The notes under the pieces are model-generated. The model was not told where the DNA came from and made no database searches. It saw only the letters and a program-made list of their open reading frames with translations. A stretch of 64,000 nucleotides of DNA. It comes from Pinus tabuliformis. Lineage: Eukaryota > Streptophyta > Pinopsida > Pinales > Pinaceae. Where the stretch lies: positions 802,371,592-802,435,591 of the forward strand of contig CM062805.1 of assembly GCA_031772625.1 (NCBI GenBank), given 5' to 3'. Shown here piece after piece: positions 31,866-43,399 of the stretch (positions are counted from its first letter, which is position 1; the number at the start of each line of letters is the position of its first letter). Position numbers and translations under genes: made by a program.

Positions 31866-33121
31866 ATGTTTCATTCCCCATACAATCCTCTGATCACGAA
31901 TCCGTTGGGACCACTCTTGATTACGGTTGCATTGGTACCTCCTATGTCTTTTGTTGGACCTACAGTTCCCATACCATCGACAACTGATGGGTCATGGGAT
32001 TTTGTGGACACTTTTGGTCCACCGCCGCCTCCCCAGTCGACAGTTAATACCACACCTCTGATGGCAAACCATGTTATCCCACTTGTCCCAGGTTCAAACC
32101 CTATAATGACACCCAATGCGAGTGGAACCTAGTACATACTATTTGCGCCCCTTTTGTGTTAGCTCCTGTACCTTCGACAAGTGCTACATATAACACTCCT
32201 TCTAACACTGCATATAGCATAGTTAGCATGGTTACCTTCAATGACCCCATTGGTTGAAATCCATTGTTTAGTTCTAACCCCCAGGTTGAGATTCCTAGGG
32301 GCACTATTCTTAATATGCACCTACAGGCTGGGAACATTACAGTTCCCCATCTGTTTACAGGACAACAGGGACAATCATTGATTGACATGAACCCTCCTTA
32401 TGTTAGTTGAGGACTTATAGTTAATTACATGGTGAGTGGTATCCCTCAAAAAAGTCTCTCCCAATCCATATGGGCACCCCACTCTCAATCTCAAATGAGT
32501 CAAGGGGGAATTCCTTATCCTGGGGGCACTTACATCCCCCAGTCTAACAATCTCTAAGGATAGCCATAGTACACGACTACACCCCGAGGAAATTACTATT
32601 CCATGCATCCTATATATAATATTGGGAAGAACACGATGGGAGGACCACAAGGATCCTCAAGTCATGTGTCGTCGCCTTGGTCCAATTCGAGGGAACCAAA
32701 CACCTTTCCTTTCTTGGAAACGCTTGATATTCCTGACATGTAGAAACTCACCAATGACCCCATCTATCACAACTTACTTTGGCCTCAAATCTTACACAAA
32801 ATTCCCATAGACATCCCGAAGTTCAAAGGGAAACAATGGGAGGATATGGGTACACACATTACCACCTATCATTTATGGTGCGTTTCTAACTCCATGGTGG
32901 ATGATAGTATCTGGCTATGGCTCTTTCCTCGCACCCTTATTAGCAATGCAACCAGGTGGTACATTGACTTACCACACACATCAATCAATACCTTTGACGC
33001 TTTAGTGATGGAATTCTTAAAGCACTTTCATCTACCCATCCACTATGAAACTCGAACAGAACTCCTTAATTCATTATGTCAAGACATCACCACCCACATC
33101 TCTGATTGTATCCATGAATGA
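31866..33121 (+). pseudogene. E4 gag remnant
   Basis: The N-terminal part (31866-32132) is rich in Pro, Thr and Val with a run of prolines. The capsid domain is best read at 32780-33121: DIPKFKGKQWEDMGTHIT, YHLWCVSNSMVDDSIWLWLF, ISNATRWYIDLP and FLKHFHLPIHYETRTELLN. These are the words of Tat-type gag. It is broken. Confidence 0.8.
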
Positions 33122-33875
33122 AGATGTAGGTGAAGGCTAGTTAAAAGCTCCCCTCCCAGACTATCTATTCGTAGTTTGGTTATGCAAATCTCTTCTCCCT
33201 CAAATCACTCAAGATGTCTCCTTAGGTGGTGTAGTCATGGAAGACCAATCCATTCGTCATGCCCAACACTTAGATTTGATTTATTCATAGTCTAGTACAT
33301 TATACAACATCATTCCCATTGCCCCAAGAAACTCCAATGCTCACGCTACTTAGCAACCCAGTGCTCATGCCGATGGTATTATTGACACTAACTCGAGGGC
33401 TATTGTAAAACAACTTAGCGGTCACATTGCCTAGTTGTCAGTTGACATCGATACCAAATTGACTGCTCTTCCTACTACCATGATAAAATTTGTGCTGCCT
33501 ACACAAAAACATGGTGGTAAGAACAAGTAGAATAAGAAAAAGACCACTCCTTCTTAAGAGTAGTCAACCCAATAGAATAACCCAAAGAATAAATCTGTTG
33601 CGCCTCTTGAAGATGGAAATAAAAAACTCGCCAAATTCCCCTGCAAAATATATGCAGAAGACCATATGGCACATTGTTGTTCGCCTCTCCATGAATGCAT
33701 AGATTTCCTTGCTAAAAAGGACACTGGACAAACCATTTTGGTCCTAAACAACCTTTTCCTTACTCAGCCGTGACAACACCTTATCGCAAACCAAACCCAA
33801 ACCCCGCAAGAGGACAACAAAGGTTCACATCATCCTTCAAATGGTGATGGATCATCTACCATTTACACCTTTGAA
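33122..33875 (+). pseudogene. E4 gag C-terminal and zinc-knuckle remnant
   Basis: Contains a Lys-rich tract (33510-33600) and a decayed zinc knuckle near 33630-33680 (FPCKIYAEDHMAHCC), related to the knuckle of E2. The stretch after 33825 matches the left edge of the window (element A). Confidence 0.65.
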
Positions 33876-34760
33876 ATGATAGATCTTCAAACAAGAGCTA
33901 AAACTTATGGAGCTCCAGTCATTAATAATGAGGAAGCCTCCTCGAGTCAAAACCCACTGCCACCTAATGATATTCATATTGAAAGGTTGGTTGTTGATCT
34001 TGTGATTCGCCCTCAAAAAGGGGCACTTCATAACATAACGCATAATACATCTGCACGTGCTGCCCAAAACTACATTATTGTAGAAGATTTGGCGCAAGAA
34101 CCATTAGCAATGTTGGCGCTTGAAGTATTACAAACCTGTCCAACACAAAGTAAAGCTTTGCTTTTAGAAATTGGTGGGGTCGACCCTCAAGCTTCCATGC
34201 TTGCAATTTTTGACATTGACAAATGTAAACCTCCCCTTTCATACCAGCTTGCATTTCAGGTGCAAATATTTTCAAAAGGGCGAGGAGTACATAGAACTAT
34301 CATTGACTAAGGTGCCTCAACCTGCGTCATGTCAGCTTCATGTTGGATCGCTTTGGGTTATCCAACCCTATCACCACCATCGAATTCCCTTAAAGCTTTT
34401 GATTATCACGCTTTCATCCCAAAATATTACATAGCCAGCGACCCCATCACTTTGAGTGGGAAAATGGTAACACTAGATATCGAAGTCGTGGATTGAAAAC
34501 TTGACTATAATCTACTGTTGGGTCATAGTTGGAATTATGCCATGACTACCATTGTGTCTATTTTATTTCGAATCATCTTATTTCCATTGGATGGAAGGAC
34601 AGTCACAGTGGACCAATTGTCCTTTTGCACCCCATATTACTCCCTGTTACCTATCAGCTTTGTACACTTAGTGGGTGGTGTACCTAACTCTTAGATTAGT
34701 ATCAATACCAGTCTATTGAAGGGTTCCTACTTGATGGGTTGTGTTCCTCTCTGACCAACC
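33876..34760 (+). pseudogene. E4 gag-protease junction and protease remnant
   Basis: The first 430 bp match element A at 90-413. The protease follows with GASTCVMSASCW-like words, SPPSNSLKAFDYHAF, then LDYNLLLGHSWNYAM and PLDGRTVTVDQLSFC. It is broken. Confidence 0.75.
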
Positions 34761-36062
34761 ATGGTTCTAGAGATGGTTTCTATGGTTTCATCCATTCCTG
34801 ATGAACTGACCGATCCTTGGATCCTTCCGGACCCTTCAGATATTGACACTCACAGAGAAAAAATGCCTCTGTCACCAATTGAATTAGCCTACCAAGCCAT
34901 TCAATCTGCATCTAAATCTCTGGTCACTTTGGTCATGACCAACGATTTTGCCTCCCCTCCCATAATTGCTCCTTCTTATGATCTGCTCAATCAATTCTTA
35001 CTTCTGGACGAAGTTATTCAAGAGATCATGTGTTTGGAAGAGCCACCTTGGGAGGACTCTCACCATCGTGTTTTGATATCTGATTCGGACATGATACCCC
35101 TTCAAATCATGTCTTATGACACACCTGAAATCATTCCCTCACCTTATACGACTATCCAAACTTTGGATTCAGAAGGGAACATGGGCAATTTTTCAAAGAC
35201 ATTGCTCATCAATATTTCTATCAAGATAGGCATTGTGGAAAACATCCAGGTTGGAGCCAATTGCACTCCCGAGGAAATTACAAGCTTCACCTTCCTTTTT
35301 ATGGAATTTCACTATGTATTTTCTTGGTCTAACGAGGACATTCCCAGCATAGACCCATCTATAGTTGAGCATGAGATCAAGGGATACGAAAATGCCAAGC
35401 CTATCCACCAAACGCTTTGACTAGTCCATCCCCAAACATCTACAACCATCAAGACCAAGGTGGAAAAATTGTTATGTGTTGGTTTCATCTATCCCATTCC
35501 CTTCGTGGAATGGGTTTCCAATCTAATTCCTGTAGACAAGAAACAGGGTACCATCCATGTTTGTGTCGACTATCGAGACTTGAGCACTTTGTATCCAAAG
35601 GATAATTATCCAACACCATTCATCGACCAAATAATCAATGACTACACCGATTGTGAATCCTTTTCATTCATGGATGGTTTCTCAGGTTACAACCAGATCG
35701 CCATAAAACCGATAGACCAGCACAAAACCACCTACATTTTCCCTTCGGGAATATTTGCATATCGAAAACTCCCATTCAATTTAAAGAATATTGGAGCAAT
35801 ATTTAACCGAGCCATGGACTACACATTCCACAATATCAGACATATTCTTCAGGCTTACTTGGATGACCTCCGAGCCCATTCCAAGAAGCGAGCTCAACAA
35901 CTAGATCATTTACGAGCAAGTTTTCTTAGGTTTAGGTTCTACAACATACATCTAAATCTACATAAATGTGTTTTCTTTGTGGATTTTGGGCGCCTACTTG
36001 GTTTCATTGTCTCCAAGTATAGGATTAGGGTTGATCTCGATAAGGTAAAGGAAATTACTTAA
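34761..36062 (+). pseudogene. E4 linker and reverse transcriptase remnant
   Basis: The linker holds IQEIMCLEEPPWEDSHHR, FHYVFSWSNEDIPSIDPS and VEHEIKGYENAKPIHQ. RT at 35460-36062 is readable over 200 residues with IHVCVDYRDLSTLYPKDN, FMDGFSGYNQIAI, LPFNLKNIGAIFNRAM and YLDDLRAHSKKR, where the catalytic word is YLDD. It is the best preserved part of E4. Confidence 0.85.
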
Positions 36063-36800
36063 TTTCCCAGACCACAATCTATTTTGAAGCTCCAACATTT
36101 GCAAGGGAAAGAAAACTTCTTTCCACATTTCATCGTAAATTCTATTGTGTTGACGAAAGGATTTATGTGCCTACTCAAGAAGGGGGTACCATACTTGTGG
36201 GATGATCAAGCTTAATGATCATTTGATGCCTCAAAAAAGACACTTATATCAGCTTGAGTTCTTAGTGCTCCCAACTATGGGCGCAAATTTCTCTTGTACC
36301 TGGAAGGCTCGCCATCCTCTCTTGGAATGGTCTTGGTTCAAACTCACAATGATTTAAGTGAGCATGTGATCTATTATCTATTGAAGGGCCTCGCTGGGTC
36401 CAAACTCAGATATTCACGTATGAAAAAGATGCCCTTGCCAGTTGCCTTTACTGTCAATCGATTATGACACTATATACTACTATGACAGATTACCATCATC
36501 ACTTTGGAGAATCCCATGAGACACATTTTGTCTCGTCAAGTCATTAGAGGAAAATATTCCAAATCGATAGTTATCCTCCAGCAATTTGATTTGTTTTTTT
36601 CCACTTCCAAGGCGAAAAAATACTTAGTCTTCGTCGAAATTTTTTCAGATCTTTCCATTTTCAATCCCAACGAGATAGCCCATGATCCTCTCTTCGATCA
36701 AACTGTATATCTAATCGACTCTAATGACCCTTGGTACAGTGGCATTCTTGTCTACCTCCAAGCGCAACATTTCCTCCTTGAACTATCGTGAGGTGAACTT
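36063..36800 (+). pseudogene. E4 RNase H and linker remnant
   Basis: RNase H words occur in pieces, including ENPMRHILSRQVIRGKYSK, VILQQFDLFFSTSKAKKYLVF, and the linker NEIAHDPLFDQTVYLID and DPWYSGILVYLQAQ. These match A at 13220-13700. It is broken. Confidence 0.75.
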
Positions 36801-37960
36801 TGTCGCATCTGCCACCAAGCGCGGCACTATTTAGTGCTAAATGATACTTTATATTGTCGTGGCACTAATATCATTCTTCAACGCTGCCTCACTCATGAAG
36901 AGGCGAGACATGTTTTAAATGACTACCATGCTAGGGCATGTGGCGGTCATCTTTTTGGCATGTCTACTACTCAGAAAATTTTACGCACAAGCTACTACTA
37001 GCCAACCTTTTTCAAATATTGTATCAAGGCTATCCGACAGTGCCACCCTTGTCAAGTGTTTACAAAGAAAATGAGCGCTCCTTTGACCCTACTTCAGCTA
37101 GTTATCTCCATTGGCCCTTTTCCAAATGGGGTATATACTTTCTCACTTGCAACCCCACTTCCTCTGCCAGACACAACTACATTATTGTAGTTGTGGACTA
37201 TTTCACGAAATGGGCCGAAGCCCTTCCCACTTTCCGGGTCAATGGAGAAACCACGACACTATTCCTATTCAATTAGGTTGTCTGTCACTTCGTTGTTCCC
37301 CGCACGATTGTTGCAGACCATGGGTCTCATTTTCATAACCACATGATGTTTGACTTAACATAATTGCTCAGTTTTCACCAGGACCAATCGTCCTCCTACT
37401 ACCCCCAAGCTAATAGCCAAGTAGAATCTGTCAATGGCATATTAAATACCATGATCAAGAGGTTAGTACGAAATCACAAAATGTGCTAGCATCAAATGTT
37501 ATATCCTACGTTGTGGGCATACTAAACTTTAGTAAAAATAGCTACATGCTTTACAACTTTTCCATTAGCTTATGGCCTGGAAGAAGTTTTACCTATTGAG
37601 TGCCAGATTCCTTCCTTACAAATCATTTTTGAACTCTTTCTTAACACCACTAATGAAGAAGAGTGCCTGTTATACCTCAATCAACTAGATGAAACTCATC
37701 AAGACACAAAATTGGCACTTGAAGCCCACAATCGCCAGGTCAAACCCCAGTACGACAAAAAGGTCAAACCTCGTTCTTACCAAGAGGGAAATCTTATTTT
37801 ACTCTATGATAAAAAACATGACCTCTTGCGGGTAGGAACACTTCAAACCTTATGGCTCGGTCCATATGTTGTCATGAAGGCCCTCTCAAAAGGGGTATAT
37901 GAATTTCAGGACTGGGAAGGAATCTCGCTCACTGAGCCTCGTGCTGGTGCACTACGATGT
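36801..37960 (+). pseudogene. E4 integrase remnant
   Basis: The zinc-binding region (LTHEEARHVLNDYHA, CGGHLFG, CHPCQVF), core (HNYIIVVVDYFTKWAEALP, SSYYPQANSQVE) and C-terminal module (RSYQEGNLILLYDKKHDLL, LWLGPYVVMKALSKGVYEF, QDWEGISLTEP) can be read in pieces. E4 sequence seems to end near 37960, some 80 bp before the E5 LTR. Confidence 0.8.
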
Positions 37961-38797
37961 CCTATTACAAACAATCTCAATACCTACATTTGTTATCAAC
38001 CCAGGGCAAGTATTTTTATTTCAAGAGTGTTAGCACTATATATGTAATGACTTCAGAGATCAATCTATGCTGGAATCATTGCAATCGCTAATGAATATCT
38101 CTTTAAATTCAATCCAATAAACTCTTGAAGGAATTCATAACACATTTTGCAGTTCTACTTAATCTATTCTGAAAGCAAATGAATCTGAATACAAATAGAA
38201 AGAATCACATTTGGAAATCTTAACTAGAATTGAAACTAACTTATTTAACATAAAAAAGGGCTATGATAATTGAACAAAAACTGATAATTGAACAACAAAT
38301 GATAATACAAGAATCTCACAGAAAGAAATCAATTCTAGCTTTGAAATCTACGATAACATTACTTATAATGAACAACAATCTGAAATGAACATAACCAATT
38401 CGAGAAAGAGCATCACGCATATAACATAACCATTTCAATAAATATCATCACACATATATAATCACATGGCTAAGTCTTGAATCTTGAATAAATAACAAAT
38501 CTAAATCAGAATCATCAATCCTCATGGTAATCAGAAACTTAACAATAACAAATAGTGAAGAATAAACATAAATTGTTATAACACAGGTGAAGCAGTAGAG
38601 CTTCTCTCAACTGGGCCCAAAGTCGCTAGAATTCTCTGCTATTACATACTTAGAACATGATTATTAATTAAACATAGTCTTCTTCATTAAAATAAGTAAC
38701 AAAGTTACAACATCACCAAGATGTAAGTATTATAGGTCCAAAATAATAGTTAAAATATGTGAATTTCTAAACTAGCTATTTAGTTTTCCTTTCGACC

Positions 38798-38806
38798 TTA
38801 TATAAT
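38798..38806 (-). promoter_or_regulatory. TATA-like box of the E5 LTR
   Basis: TATATAAGG on the minus strand, about 30 bp downstream of the conserved hairpin. It fits a plant TATA box. Confidence 0.45.
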
Positions 38807-38833
38807 ATTTAGAAAAGTAAATAGAAAAAAACG

Positions 38834-38863
38834 AATCCTCAGGATGAGGGGATCCTGAGGATT
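38834..38863. other. Perfect 12 bp hairpin at the start of the E5 LTR
   Basis: Arms AATCCTCAGGAT and ATCCTGAGGATT around the loop GAGGGG. E6 has a similar hairpin at 52342-52373, also just inside the LTR start and upstream of a TATA-like site. Confidence 0.7.
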
Positions 38864-38868
38864 TCACA

Positions 38869-41800
38869 ATAATCAATATTATTTCATCATAAAATAGATT
38901 TGGTTTGCTCGGTCTTCTGTTGTCCTGCTTGCCCCAAATGTTGTATTTTTCCTTTACTGGTTGTTGTTGTTTTGTCGATTGAAAAACGATTGTCCAATTT
39001 GCATCTCTGCACATAAAAATAGTAAAATTTAGTTTTACCTAATGTGCTACTAATCACTTTTACCCAAATTTAGCTGTTATTTCCTCTATTTTGATTGATA
39101 AAATGAAGATAAACATATGAAGATAAATGCTAAATTAGGCTATAGACGAGGAGAAAACATACCATTTTCTCATCCCAACATACCCTCCAGCTTACCTTAT
39201 TGCATGTCCTCATGCAATCAAATGGTTTAGGTGTAATTGAGTTAAGTAATAGGCTGTCTATACTTCCTCTTTGTTCAACTTGCAACCGTTTTTCTTTTTA
39301 AGCACAACGAAAGCCTGGTTCACTTCTTGAACTCTCAAGTTATAATCACTGCGGTAGCTATTTAGGGGATACCATATAATTGGGCTTCTATACCGACACA
39401 CTATCCACTCAGGCCCAATGGTTAAGACCATGTTACTGTATTTATGTAATTAAGAGGAGGAAGCTTTGAAATTCTTGAATCCAAATGGCTGTCTGTTTCT
39501 GATAGTATTGTTGGAGGCTTCCCATCTCTACCTGGATACAAATAAAGCTTTTTCCTTGATCTTCTGGAAGTATTCCTTCCTTGCTTGTATAATGTATATG
39601 TGGAATGGCCCTAATTGGGCCACAACACCTATTCGTTTCATAAATCATTTGTGCTAGATGAAGAGGTGCAAGGTTTTTGTAGGCTCTCCCCTTACCCACA
39701 TGTCTATGCCATATTCGCATTTCCTAAAAGTACTATGGGCCTTGTCCCATTTGATCTGGTTAGCAGGAAAGGAAAGAAAGGCCTGGAATTTCTTTCGTAA
39801 TTATTTGTGCACTCGCAGGGGCACTACTTCCTCTTTATGCTGAGTCAATTCCTCCTGGGTCTTAACTAGCTCATTCTGTAATTCCTAATGACCACTTCCC
39901 TTACCAAGGGAATGTAAGCAAACATCTCATCTGTTTGGACCTCATCGTCCTATGTATCCATAGGATCAGTTTGAACAACAACCTCAGTTGCTTCTCGAAT
40001 CATGAAACAATTATCTTGGGTGTTCTCTTCAGTATTAGTTTGAATTGCAACATCAATAGTAGGGAAGTCCATTTGAGTTTCCTGTGGGCAAACACAAGGA
40101 TCCTCTGTCTGCATTTCACAGTATTCTACAAGACATGGCTTGGTTTGGGTTTCTTTTGAATAAACCAATAGGGTTTTAGTCTAGGTTTCAACATTTTCCC
40201 CAGGGAAATATTCAGTTTGCATCACTGTGGTCTCCAATTCTACTTTCACTTTCTTAACCCTGACTGCTTCCCTCAACCATTGTCTTAGCTGCTTAATTGT
40301 TTTCTTTTGCCTCCTATATTTATTAAGCATTTTACTAAGTCTATCCTTGTATTTTTTATTTTTCGTGAGGTTTCTGACCGGTGTTGGCACGAATGTATTT
40401 ACTTTAGGTCCATGTTCAAGTGGAATTGTGTCGACATCAGGGTGGGGTTCTATTGGAACTGTATCTCTCGATGGATCTTCACCTCCCAGGTCTCTTTCAT
40501 CATGAATTTCTCGCTCAGGAGACCCCAATGGAATGGTGTCTCCTGAGCAATTCTTGTTTTCAGGGCTTTCTTCTAGGTGGGCCTCGTCCTCAGGGGACTT
40601 CATACAACTAGCATTTCCTGGTTTATTTTCACCTCCCAGGGTTTGATATGTAGGGTTTTCTTCAGCTGGGGGGTCTAGTGGACCAGTAGCTGCTGCTTGA
40701 TTTCTTTCTTTAATGGTTTCTACTACATGAACTTCTGCCTCAAGGGGTTTTACCATAGAAGGGACTCATTCCCTCTATTCTTCCAAATTATCAATAAATG
40801 ACAGGGTTTGATCATGAACAAGACTGCCATCAAGGGAAGACTAGCTGGGGGCACACTTTTTCCCTTCAAAATTCTCAAATTTCTCCCTTTCTTAACCAAA
40901 TATCCCCATGTTTTCCAGTACTCTAGCCACCTCTTCCTCATAGTCCTGCAAGGAGTCATCATGCAGACTTTGAGGGGGTGTGTGAGATGGATTGAACTCA
41001 TTTATTTGAATTAGGGTGTGTCGCTACAATTTCACACGCACAGAGTGTTTTCGTTTTGCCGGACCCTAGGCCACAAAGGAATTCTTCCTTTTCTGTGTCC
41101 TTTTCAAACCAGTGGCTCTTGGCCCTTATTATTCAATTGCTGGGTTTTCTATAGGTGGGGCCAGCGTAGGATTTACAATATTATCCTAGGTTAGCTGTTG
41201 TTGGGCCAACCCATGAATGATAATCAATTTTATCATATCATGATGACTGATGACTATATGTGGGTCATTTTATTTTATAACTCGATTAGAAAAATCATGC
41301 AATAAGGAATTTAAATAAAATGCCAAGTTAACTATAATTTTCTGTTTTAAAATAGCTAACAATTTCAGTTGGCGGGGCTTTACCAAATTCTGTCATCCAT
41401 TGCATGTGTTGTAACTCTGCACGATGGCTATCTCAGAGCTGTAGGGTGAACACCTCTCCCTGTTTGCACCAATTTCTTGTATGGGTCCTGAAATACTGTG
41501 ACCACATTGTGCAAAAGAACATGTTTATCCATCCACCGTGTTCATATAGATGGAAGTTTAGTGACTTCGGCTTTGACTTCTTCAGAGACCATTATGTTCA
41601 TGCCTCTTACGTTGGTGTTGCCATTCTGCAAATTCTATAGAAATTCAAGTGTCATCTCTTCGTGAAATCCCTATAATTTATTCAAATATTGCAGCCAACT
41701 AGCGCACTCAAGGATTTCCCAAGCCTGGTTTAATACCATGAGAAATGTGGGTTAATTTTAGATGGATCTACTTCCCGTGGCTGCTTTTTTCTTGTGACTA

Positions 41801-41950
41801 GTTCACTTGCATGAACTTCTCTCACACTTTTTCAATTTAGAACAACAATAGAGAATGTTAAGGCTATTGACAGGGAAATGACATTGTTTTGAGAATTAAT
41901 ATCACATATAGTCAAGTCATTTGTCTCGTCAGCAATATTTGACGTAGAAT
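38869..41950 (-). pseudogene. E5 extra reading frame downstream of pol
   Basis: A long decayed frame, on the same strand as pol, that matches the extra frame of E6. Near 41450-41760 it has the N-terminal domain shared with E6 (TLEFL, NLQNGN, NVRGMNI, EEVKAEVTKLP). At 40181-40756 is an acidic Pro/Glu/Asp-rich region followed by a basic, probably coiled-coil segment (KYKDRLSKMLNKYRRQKKTI). From about 40220 to 39923 is a row of xQT words spaced about 12 residues apart. The 39442-39720 part has no known domain. I do not recognise the protein. Nothing resembles a signal peptide or transmembrane envelope. Confidence 0.65.
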
Positions 41951-43390
41951 CATAATCAATCCACATGCTATCCATAATGGTTGTCATCCTTCCTCCAATA
42001 AAAAATAGTTTAATAATTAATACACATACACAATCATCAGGTAGTCCTTGAATCGGAAATTATTTTACTAATTATCACACAAATATCCATGAATTGTCAC
42101 ACATTTTTTTCATATGCAGACCATACACCCTCCAATGGGAAAAGGACATCCACATCTATCAAGCATGGGAAAAACAAGAAAAAGTGTTGGTAAATCATAA
42201 ATGCAGGCAACGAATCAATAAAGGTGGTGCAATATATGACAATGAAAATCAAACCAGTACACGTCAACAGATTTTCAATTCCCGTAAATTAAAACAAATA
42301 TTTAAACCATTATGTCAAAATATTTTTACCTTAAGAGTAAAAGTATCAAACACATGATCAGTGATAAGTATTAATGGATGTCATTAAAGTGATTGGACAA
42401 ATATGATATAATGGATGTATGATGTAAGTTACCATGTATGCTGGTTTTTTAGGGACGTTGTTCAAATGGGAAATTTTCCTTTAGAAACAAATCCATGGGT
42501 GGTAATTGGATAGAAAGAATTTGGTAGTGTCACATAGTAGTTCAATACCACAAGCAGAGCCACTACTACCAGTAGGTGTCCATAGCCTCGACAGGGTTTC
42601 TTTTTAACCCTTCAAATGAGCCAGAGTCCTACTTTTTATTTTTAGATGATTCACTCTTTTCTTGCTATAAAGATACCACTATGCTAGCATGGTAACTAGA
42701 TAATCATAGTGCCATTCACCATGATATAAAAAAGTGATCAGGCTGGCTCGTGATGAGACCCCCTGTCCATCTGACAGTTTTAATTATCAAGAAGGTCATT
42801 ACCTTGGTTTGGTGGCCAAAATGGAATGTCACCCATTACATCCTTATGATCATGGCAGGTTGGCTCATGCTGAGACCCCCTATCCTCTTTGAGACAATGC
42901 TTGTTGCATTTTCATATTTTCATATTTCCATATTTTCATCTTTTGATGCTTGTATTATAAAAAGAGGGAGGCTCCTTTACTCCATAAAAGTCAGGGATGG
43001 CGTAAGAAGTAAAAAAAATGCCAATGAAAGTTATACTTTTTAGCCCCATATCATCATATCAAATGGGTTTACCCATTTGAAAGTGTGAAAGATAAACCAA
43101 AATGGTATTAAAATAATGAATCATTTTATGATGTGTCCAAAGGGAAGATATTCAACCAGTCATTATAGATATGCACCATATCAACTTCTGAATTAAACAT
43201 TGCCATCAAAAGGTTTCATAGGTCATAATGGTATTAACATTATTGTTTTTCTTTATCTTAGGTGCAAATCCAAACAGATGGTTTTTATTCAAAACATAAA
43301 ATAAAATGGAAAAAAGAATGACATCAGATAAAACAACAAAGAGAAATCAGAGTTATTCATTCTACCAATTTAAATAATAAACACACAAAA
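41951..43390 (-). other. E5 3' untranslated region with conserved motif block
   Basis: In element sense it holds GGGGTCTCAGCATGAGCC (42862-42880), TTGGCCACCAAACCAAG (about 42800-42818), GGGGTCTCATCACGAGCC (42745-42763) and CTGTCGAGGCTATGGACACC (about 42578-42597). The same words occur in E1 and E6. No gene is seen in the rest. Confidence 0.65.
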
Positions 43391-43399
43391 ATCAAAATC

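Larger units (their letters stand above)
31691..38037 (+). mobile_element. E4: decayed Tat-like Ty3/gypsy element of A's family
   Basis: Gag, protease, RT, RNase H and integrase remnants follow each other in the standard order over 6.3 kb. No LTR is seen at the left, and the right end is cut by the LTR of E5. It is the more complete but more decayed relative of element A, with well over twenty breaks. It has no obvious extra RNase H. The long noncoding 3' region and LTR expected after integrase are missing here. Confidence 0.85.
38038..38868 (-). repeat. E5 3' LTR (boundaries inferred)
   Basis: On the minus strand it would start TGTGAAATCC and end GTGCTAACA, giving TG...CA ends. It holds a 12 bp-arm hairpin at 38834-38863, a TATA-like TATATAAGG near 38798-38806, and a long AT-rich 3' part with repeated AACAACAA words. 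The E6 LTR has the same arrangement at its start. No second LTR of E5 is in the window, so the limits are inferred. Confidence 0.5.

Noticed and set aside
40227-40611. Plus-strand frames opposite the E5 extra frame
   Set aside because: Hydrophobic shadows of an acidic, Glu-rich minus-strand frame; no homology to E6 on this strand.
38869-41950. Envelope gene in E5
   Set aside because: No signal peptide, transmembrane segment or Cys pattern is visible; only the position is env-like.
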